From contig SLIA01000062.1 of assembly GCA_007135935.1 (NCBI GenBank), positions 1 to 46,094 on the forward strand: DNA of 46,094 bases, read 5' to 3'. The DNA comes from Wenzhouxiangella sp. GTDB taxonomy: Bacteria; Pseudomonadota; Gammaproteobacteria; Xanthomonadales; Wenzhouxiangellaceae. Each line of letters begins with the position of its first letter. Positions within the stretch are counted from its first letter, which is position 1. Shown piece after piece: positions 1 through 9,628 of the stretch. Both the position numbers and the translations under genes were made by a program. The notes under the pieces were generated by a model, which saw only the letters and a list, made by a program, of their open reading frames with translations, was not told where the DNA came from and ran no database searches.

Positions 1-1256
1 AACGCGCCGACATGCGCCGGGCAGAAGTCGAGCGCGGGCGCTCGATCAACCTGGCCTTGTCGGAGCGCGGCATCGTGGCCCTGCGCGAGATCGGCGTGCT
101 CGACGAGGTGATGAACATGGCACTGCCGATGCGCGGGCGCATGATCCACGACCGCGACGGCAATCAGTCTCTGCAACCCTACTCGGCCCATGCCGACGAG
201 GTCATCCACTCGGTCCATCGCGGCGAACTCAACCAGATCCTGATCGACGCGGCCGAAGCCGCCGGTGCGCGCTTTCACTTCGACAGCCCGATCGAATCGC
301 TGGACCCGGCCAACGCCTTGTTGCAGCCGGCCGGGCGAGAGGCCATCGACCTGACCGGCTCCACCCTGTTGGGCTGTGATGGTGCCGGCTCGGTCGTGCG
401 CCAGGCGCTGGAATCGGGCGCGAACACCGACACCACCATCGACTGGCTGCCCCATGGCTACCAGGAATTCAATATTCCACCGGATGCCGACGGCGCACAC
501 CGGCTCGCGCCCGATGCCCTGCACATCTGGCCGCGCCACGAGTTCATGCTGATTGCTCTGCCCAATCCCGACGGCAGCTTTACCGCCACCCTGTTTCTGG
601 CCCACGAGGGAGACGAGCGCTCGTTTGCCGCCATTGCCGATACCGACGCCGCCGAGGCATTCTTCCAACAGGAATTTCCCGATTTCATGGACCTGGTCGG
701 CGAGGACTTCGCCCGCCAGCACGCCGAGCACCCGGTCAGCCCTCTGGGCACGGTCCGCTGCCAACCCTGGCACCACGACCACATCGCCCTTATCGGCGAT
801 GCCGCCCACGCCGTGGTGCCCTTCCACGGCCAGGGCATGAACTGCGCCTTCGAGGACTGCACCGAGCTCAATCGCCTGCTCGACGGAGACTTCACCGACT
901 GGCCCGCCCTGCTGGCCGAATACGAACGACGCCGCAAACCCAACGCCGACGCCATCGCCGACATGGCGCTGGAGAACTACATCGAAATGCGCGACAAGGT
1001 CGCCGACCCGACCTTCCAGCTGCAAAAACAGATCGAGGCCGAACTCTACACCCGCCTGCCCGAGCTGTATGTGCCGCGCTACGCCATGGTCATGTTCCGC
1101 ACCCTGCCCTATGCCGAGGCGCAGCGACGCGGCCGCATCCAGGCCGGAATCCTCGATGAGCTGACGCGGGAGGCCGGCTCCCCGGAGGAGGTTGATCTGG
1201 ATGAGGGCGAACGACTGGTGCGGGGAAGGTTGGGGAAAGTAAAAAGTGAAAGGTGA
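1..1256 (+). CDS. kmo: kynurenine 3-monooxygenase (FAD-dependent), 5' end truncated by the window
   Basis: The frame is open from the window edge (RADMRRAEVERGRSINLALSERG). KMO-like motifs: GRSINLALSERG, MPMRGRMIHD, EVIHSVHRGELN, GDAAHAVVPFHGQGMNCAFEDC. Confidence 0.9.
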   Translation, partial: RADMRRAEVERGRSINLALSERGIVALREIGVLDEVMNMALPMRGRMIHDRDGNQSLQPYSAHADEVIHSVHRGELNQILIDAAEAAGARFHFDSPIESLDPANALLQPAGREAIDLTGSTLLGCDGAGSVVRQALESGANTDTTIDWLPHGYQEFNIPPDADGAHRLAPDALHIWPRHEFMLIALPNPDGSFTATLFLAHEGDERSFAAIADTDAAEAFFQQEFPDFMDLVGEDFARQHAEHPVSPLGTVRCQPWHHDHIALIGDAAHAVVPFHGQGMNCAFEDCTELNRLLDGDFTDWPALLAEYERRRKPNADAIADMALENYIEMRDKVADPTFQLQKQIEAELYTRLPELYVPRYAMVMFRTLPYAEAQRRGRIQAGILDELTREAGSPEEVDLDEGERLVRGRLGKVKSER

Positions 1257-1280
1257 AAGGTGAAAGGTGAAAGGTGAACG
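1246..1280 (+). repeat. tandem heptamer repeat GTGAAAG (4 full units plus a partial)
   Basis: gtgaaag gtgaaag gtgaaag gtgaaag gtgaacg; it overlaps the kmo stop codon. Confidence 0.85.
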
Positions 1281-1336
1281 AGGAGACTAGAGGCGGTTAA
1301 CGGGATCGGGGAACAGGGACAATACAAGTGCCGTCG

Positions 1337-1366
1337 CCCCGGAATTGCCGCAGGCAATATCCGGGG
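1337..1366. repeat. REP-like palindromic hairpin 1
   Basis: CCCCGGAATTGCC-GCA-GGCAATATCCGGGG. Confidence 0.65.
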
Positions 1367-1417
1367 CCTCGCACGGTAGCCCATGGCACAGCTCCGAACA
1401 GAGCCAATGCGTGCGGG

Positions 1418-1449
1418 GTCCCGGACATCGCCTGCGGCGATTCCGGGAC
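1418..1449. repeat. REP-like palindromic hairpin 2; may act as a terminator between the convergent genes
   Basis: GTCCCGGACATCGCC-TGC-GGCGATTCCGGGAC; 14 bp stem with one unpaired base. Confidence 0.65.
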
Positions 1450-1458
1450 GACAGGTGA

Positions 1459-2298
1459 TCAGATTTCGGTGCGAACGTCGATCAGCTCCGGGAAGAACTG
1501 CAACTCGAGCGCACGCTTGAGGAAGGACACCCCGGACGAGCCGCCGGTGCCGCGCTTGTGGCCGATGACGCGCTCGACGGTTTTCATGTGGCGGAAGCGC
1601 CAGAGGTGGAAGCCCTCTTCGATATCGATCAGCTTCTCGGCCATCTCGTAGGCATCCCAGTGCGCCGCGCGGTCGGTGTAGATCTGGCGAAACACCTCCG
1701 TCACGCCGGGATCGGATTCGTACGGCTCGGCCCAGTCGCGTTCGACCTTGTCAGCAGGCACCGGCAGGCCGCGGCGGGAAAGGTAGCGCAGGAACTCGTC
1801 GTAGAGACTGGGTTGGTCGAGGTAGGTCTTGAGCCAGCCATGCACTTCGGGTTCGTGGGCGAAGACCTTGAGCATGTCGGCATTCTTGTTACCCAGCAGG
1901 AATTCCAGCGCCCGGTACTGCGGTGACTGGAAACCCGATGCGCCTCCGAGCACACCGCGGAACTCGGCATACTCCGACGGGGTGAGCGTTTCGAGCACCG
2001 CCCACTGCTCGAACAACTGGCGCTGGATCTGCTTGACCCGGGCGAGGATCTTGAAACAGGGCTCGAGCTCGTCGCAGCGCACGTGATTGAGCGCGGCGTC
2101 GAGCTCGTGCAGCAACAGCTTCATCCACAGCTCCGAGGTCTGGTGCTGGATGATGAACAGCATCTCGTCGTGGTGCGCCGGGTCCGACAGCGGCTGCTGG
2201 GCCGACAGCAGGCGATCCAGCCCGAGGTAACCCGAGTAGGTCAGCCGATCTTTCAGATCGGTCTCGATTTCCGCTTCCAGTTCGCGGCGATTGGCCAT
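1459..2298 (-). CDS. kynA: tryptophan 2,3-dioxygenase
   Basis: 279 aa; [44 protein letters not shown] and [18 protein letters not shown] are TDO signatures. Confidence 0.93.
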   Translation of the reverse strand: MANRRELEAEIETDLKDRLTYSGYLGLDRLLSAQQPLSDPAHHDEMLFIIQHQTSELWMKLLLHELDAALNHVRCDELEPCFKILARVKQIQRQLFEQWAVLETLTPSEYAEFRGVLGGASGFQSPQYRALEFLLGNKNADMLKVFAHEPEVHGWLKTYLDQPSLYDEFLRYLSRRGLPVPADKVERDWAEPYESDPGVTEVFRQIYTDRAAHWDAYEMAEKLIDIEEGFHLWRFRHMKTVERVIGHKRGTGGSSGVSFLKRALELQFFPELIDVRTEI

Positions 2299-2358
2299 GC
2301 CAGAGGTCCTTCAGTGTGATGACGACGAATGCAGTTGCATGATAGCGGACCAGCCCGC

Positions 2359-3396
2359 TCAGGGCATGGCCTCGGCTCGTTCCTGTCGACGGCGTAGCTG
2401 ATCCTTCCAGTGCTGCACGCGAACGCGCTCCTTGATCAGCTCGATGGCCTCGACCGTCATCTTCGTGCCGATATCGCCAAGCTCGGGGTGGTCGTCGAGG
2501 ATGGCATCGATGATGACCGAGACACTCTCGTCGACCAGGCGATTGTTCTCGGCCGCGCTGACATCACGCACGGTGCGGTCGAAGACCTCGTAGACGATGT
2601 CGTTGATCGACTGCTGGAGCTGGCTGACCACGGCACGGCCCAGCATGGGCACGCGTTCGATATTGCGAATGCCGGAATTGGCCCGGACCGCCTCGCTGAT
2701 GACCGAGTCGACGTACTCCCTGATCGTGTCCTGGTGCTGCTGGTAGCTGTTCTGCGCGATCAGGCCGATGCGCCGCGAAAGATGCTCGACCAGCAATTCG
2801 CGTTGTGGCGCGATCACCTGGGTGATGACCTGGCGGGTTATGGGCGTTTCATCCTCGACTTCGCGCCTGACGTCGTCGAGAGTGCGGATCATGACCCGGT
2901 CGGAAACCTCGTCGATGAAGGCGTTGAAGTAGAACTCGAAGAAGCGGTAGATGCGTGTATCGGTCATGTCGATCACGCCCATTTTCTGCAGCCGCACCAT
3001 GAGCGAGACGATACGCAACAGCCGCAGCATCCTCAGCGAGCCGATGGGGATGCAACCGACCAGGTCGTACCAGCGCATGAACGGATAGAAATACCAGCGC
3101 GGATAGATGCGCTTGCGCACCGACATCCACCACTGGAAGCAGAACTCGGCCAGGAAGATGGCGACGAAGACCAGGTCGTAATAGAGAAAGTGTTGGTGCA
3201 CCCGTTCGTCGTAGAACGCGTTGAATGCGGGTGAGATCCCGTCGAGCAACTGCTGCATGGCCACGGTGGCGTAGAGCGTGTCGAAGACGATGAAGATCAG
3301 GTTGATGCTGACCAGCGCGACCATGAACAGATCCAGCACCAGCCAGGAGGTCTGGCGGGTCTGTTGAAGTTTGTTTCGATCGAATCGAATCGGCAT
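2359..3396 (-). CDS. voltage-sensor-like integral membrane protein (ion-transport family) with a long soluble C-terminus
   Basis: Four hydrophobic segments; S3-like RWYDLVGCIPIG and S4-like LRMLRLLRIVSLMVRL. The ORF opens to 3459; ATG at 3396 is preferred. Confidence 0.6.
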   Translation of the reverse strand: MPIRFDRNKLQQTRQTSWLVLDLFMVALVSINLIFIVFDTLYATVAMQQLLDGISPAFNAFYDERVHQHFLYYDLVFVAIFLAEFCFQWWMSVRKRIYPRWYFYPFMRWYDLVGCIPIGSLRMLRLLRIVSLMVRLQKMGVIDMTDTRIYRFFEFYFNAFIDEVSDRVMIRTLDDVRREVEDETPITRQVITQVIAPQRELLVEHLSRRIGLIAQNSYQQHQDTIREYVDSVISEAVRANSGIRNIERVPMLGRAVVSQLQQSINDIVYEVFDRTVRDVSAAENNRLVDESVSVIIDAILDDHPELGDIGTKMTVEAIELIKERVRVQHWKDQLRRRQERAEAMP

Positions 3397-3536
3397 GGAA
3401 TCAGACCTGTGCGGGAAGGACCAGTCTGCTGATTCTGCCATCATGTGCCCCTGCCGCACAGGGATCGGCGTGGTGACTCGGGCGTGATATCGTGAAGGGC
3501 AGGCTCAAGGTGGTGATGGCAACCCGGGCTCGGAGC

Positions 3537-4595
3537 ATGTCAAGTCGATCGAACGCATCATGGTTTCGCTGGGGCAGGGTGATCGTCCTGGTGATGGTCC
3601 TCGTCGTGCTTGGCGGCACGGCAAAGTGGCTGTGGTGGACCGAACGTCATCCCGAAAAGGAACGAGAACTGCGGCTGCAGGTGCAGGAACAGTTGCACGA
3701 GTGGTTTCCGGAGCAGATGGAACTGCCCGACGCGGTATTCGGATTCATTCCGCGCTCGCAGCACTTCGACGAGTCGCAATCACCCGATGTGCTGCTCCTG
3801 CACGGGCTGGACGAACCCGGCGGCATCTGGGATGAACTGGTCAGAGCCCTCGACGAGGCCGGCGTCAACGCATGGGAATTCCGCTACCCGAACGACCAGG
3901 CCATCGATCACAGCACCGACCTGCTGGCCGAGCACTGGCCGGAGCTGGACAGCGACCGCGAACTGATTCTCGTCGGTCACAGCATGGGCGGGCTGGTCAT
4001 CCGCGATTTCATCACCCGCTGGCGTCATCCGGTTGATGCCGATGCCCGGGTCGATGGACCCGCCGTGGCCGGAACCATCCTGGTGGCCCCGCCCAACCGG
4101 GGATCGGAGTGGGCCCGCCTGCGCGCCTGGCTGGAGCTGAGGGAATGGATCAGCGACATCCGCCAGCGACGCTTCTCGCTGTTCGCCGCACTGCGCGACG
4201 GCACTGGTGCTGCCAAGATCGATCTTCGCCCCGACAGCCGCTTTCTGGCCGAACTCAACGAGCGTGACTGGCCGGATTCTGTTCAGATGAAGATCATCGG
4301 TGGCGTGCTGGCCGAACCCACCCCAGCCATGACCGAAAGCGTGTCCGCGCTGATTGATCAATTCGGGCGCGAGGGCGTTGCCCGGGATCTGCTCGAGCGC
4401 TGGGATGACATCGGTGCCGGCCTGGGCGACGGCGTGGTGCCGGTCGAATCGCTCACCCTGCCCAACCAGCCTGAGCCACTGATCCTCGACGCCTCGCACC
4501 GTGGCCTGCTGGTGAGGCTGCCGCTGACCGAAGGCGAGCCGCCAGCCATCGAGCCGGTGGTCGAAACCGTGCTCGAATGGCAGGGTAATAACTAA
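3537..4595 (+). CDS. alpha/beta hydrolase, lipase/PGAP1-like, membrane-anchored
   Basis: N-terminal TM (WGRVIVLVMVLVVLGG), nucleophile elbow GHSMGG, DVLLLHGLDEPGGIWDEL. The ORF opens at 3492 (GTG). Confidence 0.75.
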   Translation: MSSRSNASWFRWGRVIVLVMVLVVLGGTAKWLWWTERHPEKERELRLQVQEQLHEWFPEQMELPDAVFGFIPRSQHFDESQSPDVLLLHGLDEPGGIWDELVRALDEAGVNAWEFRYPNDQAIDHSTDLLAEHWPELDSDRELILVGHSMGGLVIRDFITRWRHPVDADARVDGPAVAGTILVAPPNRGSEWARLRAWLELREWISDIRQRRFSLFAALRDGTGAAKIDLRPDSRFLAELNERDWPDSVQMKIIGGVLAEPTPAMTESVSALIDQFGREGVARDLLERWDDIGAGLGDGVVPVESLTLPNQPEPLILDASHRGLLVRLPLTEGEPPAIEPVVETVLEWQGNN

Positions 4596-4598
4596 AAC

Positions 4599-4787
4599 TC
4601 AGGAGTCGTGCTCCTCGAGTTGGCGGCGACGACTTTCTTCCACTTCCTCCAATTGGTCGCGCACTTCCTCGGCCCGATCGATCGATTCCTCGTAGTGATC
4701 GAAGTAGCGCTCCTCTGCGTCGCCGGAATCCCCGCAGGCGCCAAGCAGCGCCAGCACCGCGGCACAAATCATTGCACGTTGCATCAT
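4599..4787 (-). CDS. small putative lipoprotein, charged coiled-coil
   Basis: MMQRAMICAAVLALLGACGDSGDAEERYFDHYEESIDRAEEV...: lipobox LGAC followed by Glu/Arg-rich helix. Confidence 0.6.
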   Translation of the reverse strand: MMQRAMICAAVLALLGACGDSGDAEERYFDHYEESIDRAEEVRDQLEEVEESRRRQLEEHDS

Positions 4788-4862
4788 TTTCGATCTCCCG
4801 TTGATGATTGCCACACTCTTCACTTTACACCGTGATGGCTTGATCCTTGCTGCGAAACGGCT

Positions 4863-6743
4863 TCAGGCCTGCCGGGATTCCAGCTCTTCCCAACGCGCAT
4901 AGGCCCGATCCAGTTCAGCCTGCAAGGCTTCGACCTCGCCGGTCACGCTGGTGATGGCCTCGGCTTCCTGCCGGAAGAATTCGGGATCGTTCATGCGCTC
5001 GGTCAACTCGGCCATGCGCGCTTCCAGCGCCTCGACCTCGCCGGGCAACTGCTCGAGCTCGCGGGCCAGCTTGTAACTGAGTTTGGCCGGCTTGTTCGCC
5101 CTTGGTTTCGGTGCCGGCTTCGGCTCCGGTGCCGGCTCGGGTTTGACCGCTTCAGACGCTTTGTTGCGGGGGCGCTGGCGCAGCCAGTCGCTGTAGCCGC
5201 CGACATACTCGCCGACCCGGCCCTCGCCCTCCATCACCAGGCTGGCGGTGATCACGTTGTCGAGAAAATCGCGGTCGTGGCTGACCAGCAGCAGCGTACC
5301 GGTGTAGTCGGCCAGCACCTCCTCGAGCAGCTCCAGGGTCTCGACATCGAGGTCATTGGTCGGCTCGTCCATCACCAGCAGGTTGGAGGGACGGGCGAAC
5401 AGGCGTGCCAGCAGCAGTCGGTTGCGCTCGCCGCCGGACAGGCGGGTGATCGGCGCACGGGCCCGCTCGGGCGTGAACAGGAAATCCTGCAGGTAGCCGA
5501 TGACATGCTTTTTGCGCCCGTTGAGCTCGACAAAATCACGCCCCTCGGCGACGTTCTCGGCCGCGTTCCAGTCCTCGCGCAGCACCGATCGATGCTGGTC
5601 GAAGTAGGCCACTTCCAGCCCGGTACCCAGCCGGATTTCGCCGGCATCGGGTTCGAGCTGGCCGAGCATGAGCTTGAGCAGCGTGGACTTGCCGCTGCCG
5701 TTGGGACCGATCAGGCCGATGCGGTCGCCGCGAAAGATGGTGGTCGAAAAATCCCTGACCATCGCCCGGCCATCCCAGGCAAAGGAGATGTTTTCCGCCT
5801 GAATCACCTTGCGGCCCGACTGGCCGGCACTGGCGGTTTCCATGCGCACGTTGCCCTGGCGCTCGCGGCGCTGCGCACGCTCGGCACGCATGGCCTTGAG
5901 GGCGCGCACGCGGCCCTCGTTGCGGGTGCGCCGGGCCTTGATGCCCTGGCGGATCCAGACTTCTTCCTCGGCCAGGCGCTTGTCGAAACGCTCGTTCTCC
6001 AGCGCCTCGGCATGGGCCCGCTCTTCGACCCGCCTGAGGTAGTTGTCCCAATCGCCCGGCCAGGAGGTTACCTGGCCACGATCGATCTCGACGATACGCG
6101 TGGCCAGCGAGCGCAGGAAACGGCGGTCATGGGTGACGAACACCAGCGTGCCGGCAAAGGCCTTGAGGGATTCCTCCAGCCATTCGATGGCCTCGATGTC
6201 GAGGTGGTTGGTCGGTTCGTCGAGCAGCAGAACATCGGGCTGGCGAATCAATGCCTGACCGAGCAGCACACGGCGTTTCATGCCACCGGAGAGCTGGTCG
6301 AACGGCGCCTCACCGTCCAGCCCCAGGTGTTCGACGACACGCTCGACCTGGTTATCGAGGTCCCAGCCACCGGCCGCTTCGATACGGGCTTGCAGTGTCG
6401 CCAGGGCCTCTGGGTCGAAATTGCCCTGGCTGACATGGTGAAACTCGGCCAGCAATTCGCCAAGCTCGCCGGCCCCGGCCGCCACCTGGTCGAACACCGT
6501 GCCACCGGCCGCTTCGGGCACTTCCTGCTGCAGGCGCGCGACCCGTACGCCGCTACCGAACACGATCCGGCCGTCGTCGGGCTGGATGTCGCCGGCAATC
6601 AGCTTCAGCAGGGTCGACTTGCCCGCGCCGTTGCGGCCGACCAGGGCGATACGCTCATTCGGACCGATCTCCAGGTCGACCTTCTCGAGCAGAAGCGGCC
6701 CGCCGATACTGAAATCGAGGGCGCGAACGGATACCAGCGACAT
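4863..6743 (-). CDS. uup: ABC-F family ATPase Uup
   Basis: Two ABC domains (GRNGAGKST/LSGGMKRR/LLLDEPTNHLD; GPNGSGKST/LSGGERNR/LLVMDEPTNDLD) plus a C-terminal coiled coil. Confidence 0.9.
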   Translation of the reverse strand: MSLVSVRALDFSIGGPLLLEKVDLEIGPNERIALVGRNGAGKSTLLKLIAGDIQPDDGRIVFGSGVRVARLQQEVPEAAGGTVFDQVAAGAGELGELLAEFHHVSQGNFDPEALATLQARIEAAGGWDLDNQVERVVEHLGLDGEAPFDQLSGGMKRRVLLGQALIRQPDVLLLDEPTNHLDIEAIEWLEESLKAFAGTLVFVTHDRRFLRSLATRIVEIDRGQVTSWPGDWDNYLRRVEERAHAEALENERFDKRLAEEEVWIRQGIKARRTRNEGRVRALKAMRAERAQRRERQGNVRMETASAGQSGRKVIQAENISFAWDGRAMVRDFSTTIFRGDRIGLIGPNGSGKSTLLKLMLGQLEPDAGEIRLGTGLEVAYFDQHRSVLREDWNAAENVAEGRDFVELNGRKKHVIGYLQDFLFTPERARAPITRLSGGERNRLLLARLFARPSNLLVMDEPTNDLDVETLELLEEVLADYTGTLLLVSHDRDFLDNVITASLVMEGEGRVGEYVGGYSDWLRQRPRNKASEAVKPEPAPEPKPAPKPRANKPAKLSYKLARELEQLPGEVEALEARMAELTERMNDPEFFRQEAEAITSVTGEVEALQAELDRAYARWEELESRQA

Positions 6744-6787
6744 GAACGCGTCAACGCCTCCCGCCGGTCAGCCACGGACACACGTCG

Positions 6788-6997
6788 TCACTCATTGAGT
6801 GTGAAGCCCACCTTGATGGTGACCTGCCAGTGCTCGACATCACCCTCGGTGATATGCCCGCGGGTGTCGGTAACCTCGAACCAGCGCATGTTGCGCACCG
6901 TCTTCGAGGCCCGCTTGACGGCATTGCGGATAGCCTGCTCCAGGCTCTCGGTGGACGTGCCGGTCAGTTCGATGTGCTTGTAGATATGGTCGGACAT
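6788..6997 (-). CDS. dodecin family flavin-binding protein
   Basis: 69 aa: [42 protein letters not shown]...[13 protein letters not shown]. Confidence 0.92.
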   Translation of the reverse strand: MSDHIYKHIELTGTSTESLEQAIRNAVKRASKTVRNMRWFEVTDTRGHITEGDVEHWQVTIKVGFTLNE

Positions 6998-7061
6998 GGT
7001 CTTGGCTCCGCGACTTGAGGGGGCAGTCAGGATAACGGTTGGCAGTGAAGACTGTCCATGT

Positions 7062-7325
7062 CGGGTGTTCGTTCATTCGTTTATTCGTTGGTTCGTTGAT
7101 TCGTTCGGTTTGGAGAAGGTGCCGTGGCCTTGGCCTCTGGGCCAGGTTACGCACGCCGGGCTATTGGCATGGAGCAACGTATTGGGGTGTCGCGGTGTTG
7201 GTAGCCACTTGCTTTGCTCCCCACTGGATTATCGATCTGGGCCACAAGAAGTATGGAGCGCCAGACACCACCCTCGCACCTTCCAAACGAAAAAACGAAT
7301 GAACGAACGAATGAACGACAACCCG
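7062..7325. repeat. imperfect inverted-repeat element with arms built of TTCGTTNN octamers
   Basis: Left arm 7062-7122 (cgggtgttcgttcattcgtttattcgttggttcgttgattcgttcggtttggagaaggtgc); right arm 7276-7325 (gcaccttccaaacgaaaaaacgaatgaacgaacgaatgaacgacaacccg) is an approximate reverse complement. Confidence 0.7.
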
Positions 7326-7328
7326 GCC

Positions 7329-8648
7329 TCACTCCTCCCCCAGCATGTAATCAATGGCCAGCGTCGCCAGAGCCCGAACGCCGGTTTTCATGCCGTCCTC
7401 GTCGATATAGAAGTCGGGCGTGTGGTGGGGTGCCATTTCTTCCGGGTCGGCATCCGGCGGCATGCCGCCGACAAAGAAGTACAGGCCCGGCACCTGCTGC
7501 TGGAAGAAGGAGAAGTCCTCGGCGCCGGTGATGGCATTGACCACCTTGGCCTGGTCGCCGCCGACGCGCTGCAGGCTGGGCGCCATGCGCGCGGTCAGTT
7601 CCGGGTCGTTGTAGGTGACCGGGTAGCCGCGCTGAATCTCGACATCGGCCGTGCCGCCCTGGCTGGCGACGATGTGCTCGACGGTGCGGCGGATATCGGC
7701 ATGGATCTTGTCCTGCATCTCGGTATCGAGCGTGCGGATGGTGCCGATCAGCTCGGCCGATTCCGGAATGATGTTGTTGCGCACGCCCGAGCGAATGCGG
7801 CCGACCGAGATCACGGCCGCCTCTTTGGTCAGCTCGGTCTGGCGGCTGACGATCATGTTCAGCCCGATGATGACCTGGGCGGCGATGCTGATCGGATCGA
7901 CGCCGGTCCAGGGCGTTGAGCCATGAGTCTGCTCGCCGTGAATGGTGATGGTGAACTGGTCGGAAGCGGCCATGATGCCGCCGGGGCGATAGCCGATCTG
8001 TCCGACCGGCGCCAGCGACCAGATATGCTGGCCGAAGATCACGTCGACATCGGGATCGTTCAGCACGCCCTCTTCCACCATCATTTCGGCACCGCCATCC
8101 TCGCCCGGCGGTGTGCCTTCCTCGGCCGGCTGGAAGATGAACTTGATGGTGCCGGGCAGCTCATCGCGGCGCTCGGCAAAGATCTCGGCCACGCCCATGA
8201 GCATGGCCATGTGGGTATCGTGACCGCAGGCATGCGAGACCGGGACTTCCTCGCCGAGATACTCGCCGGTCACGCCATCGGGCGAGAACGGCAGGTCGGC
8301 GCGCGAAGGCACCGGCAGGGCATCCATATCGGCGCGCAGACCGACCACCGGGCCAGGCCGCCCGCCTTCGAGGATGCCCACCACGCCGGTATGCGCAATG
8401 CCGGTCTGCACGTCCATGTCCAGTTCGCGCAGGAAATCCTCGATGTAGGCGGCTGTCTCGAATTCGCGGTTGGACAGTTCGGGATGGGCATGGAAATGCC
8501 GACGCCACTCGACCACGCGGTCGAACAGCACTTCGGTTTGATCGTCGATCCAGGCATGCCAGTCGGCGGCCTCGGCTCGCGGTTCAGTGGTCCAGGCGCC
8601 GGCCAGCAATAGCAGCGCGGCAGGGATCAGGGCAACAAGGCGGTTCAC
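7329..8648 (-). CDS. M20 family metallo-amidohydrolase, secreted
   Basis: Signal peptide; RRHFHAHPELSNREFETA, GLRADMDALPV, HACGHDTHMAMLMG, FQPAEEGTPPGEDGGAEMM. Confidence 0.88.
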   Translation of the reverse strand: MNRLVALIPAALLLLAGAWTTEPRAEAADWHAWIDDQTEVLFDRVVEWRRHFHAHPELSNREFETAAYIEDFLRELDMDVQTGIAHTGVVGILEGGRPGPVVGLRADMDALPVPSRADLPFSPDGVTGEYLGEEVPVSHACGHDTHMAMLMGVAEIFAERRDELPGTIKFIFQPAEEGTPPGEDGGAEMMVEEGVLNDPDVDVIFGQHIWSLAPVGQIGYRPGGIMAASDQFTITIHGEQTHGSTPWTGVDPISIAAQVIIGLNMIVSRQTELTKEAAVISVGRIRSGVRNNIIPESAELIGTIRTLDTEMQDKIHADIRRTVEHIVASQGGTADVEIQRGYPVTYNDPELTARMAPSLQRVGGDQAKVVNAITGAEDFSFFQQQVPGLYFFVGGMPPDADPEEMAPHHTPDFYIDEDGMKTGVRALATLAIDYMLGEE

Positions 8649-8719
8649 GGCGGCTCTCCGAAATGTAATGGGTTCGTTCCGGCATTCTTGTCCGGCCGCC
8701 CGACCAGTGCAAGCTCAAG

Positions 8720-9160
8720 TCAACAGACCCGGCATTCCTCCACTGGCAGCCCGGTTGCAATCCAGCCCGCTCCATACTGGCTTCCGAGCATGCCTTCGGC
8801 GACATGCTGCACATTGTCGAAGCCCCATTCACGCATGGCACGCACCACCTGGCTGGTCCGGTTGCCGGTGCGGCAGATCAGCACGATCGGCGCCTGCATG
8901 TCGCCGTCGACGGCATCGAGAAAGGCATCGAGAAAGGCGCGCGCGCCGCCTGGCTGCTGCATGCTGATGCCGACGGCGTCTTGTGCCATGCCGGTCTGCC
9001 GCCATTCCTCGGGTTGGCGAATGTCGATCAGGACGGCATCTTGCCGTGCCACTCGTTCGAAGGTGTCGGTGGCCGCCACCACCCTGTCCTCCGCCAGCGC
9101 GGGGAATGGCATGGGCAGCAGGGCCACCAGGAGTCCGATCAATGCAAGCCGGTGCGACAT
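8720..9160 (-). CDS. periplasmic rhodanese-like domain protein
   Basis: Signal peptide; LIDIRQPEEWRQTG; active-site loop CRTGNRTS. Confidence 0.85.
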   Translation of the reverse strand: MSHRLALIGLLVALLPMPFPALAEDRVVAATDTFERVARQDAVLIDIRQPEEWRQTGMAQDAVGISMQQPGGARAFLDAFLDAVDGDMQAPIVLICRTGNRTSQVVRAMREWGFDNVQHVAEGMLGSQYGAGWIATGLPVEECRVC

Positions 9161-9208
9161 GGGCTCCAGAGAAATATTAGATTATTCTTATTCTAACAAC
9201 CGCCAACG

Positions 9209-9628
9209 CTACTCGGCAATGGCCGCGCGCACCGCCGCCTCGACCAGTGGCCTGGCGTCCTCGACTGCCCGCCGGATGCAGGTTTCCGTCGAGGGGGAAC
9301 CGCGCGGAAACATTTCCGCCAGCAGCGTGCACACTTCGGTGGCAATTTCATGGACCCGCTCCTCGAGCTCGAACATGTCGGCAGTGCGAGTCAGGTCAAG
9401 GTCGCCGTAATCCACGTAGTCACTGCGCTCGACCAGTTCCACTTGATAGCGCCCTCTTCGCTCCGGGGTCCGCGTCACCCGCGGTGCCACCACGCGGATA
9501 CGATCCATCACCTCTTCCTCGACTTCTGCCTGCTCCGCCTGCTCGGCGTGAACAACGGCCGGGTCGACCGAGAACAGGGTCATGAACAGTGCCAACGATG
9601 CGGCTAACGGGAAAACTCTGGAAAACAT
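9209..9628 (-). CDS. UrcA-family-like secreted protein
   Basis: MFSRVFPLAASLALFMTLFSVDPAVVHA signal peptide; VDYGDLDLTRTADMFELEERVHEIATEVC pattern. The ATG at 9628 is preferred over the longer ORF. Confidence 0.55.
   Translation of the reverse strand: MFSRVFPLAASLALFMTLFSVDPAVVHAEQAEQAEVEEEVMDRIRVVAPRVTRTPERRGRYQVELVERSDYVDYGDLDLTRTADMFELEERVHEIATEVCTLLAEMFPRGSPSTETCIRRAVEDARPLVEAAVRAAIAE

Noticed and set aside
5277-6983. 568 aa plus-strand ORF
   Set aside because: Antisense shadow of uup and dodecin.
7062-7325. CRISPR-like array
   Set aside because: The octamers are short, contiguous and arranged as inverted arms without spacers; no cas genes nearby.
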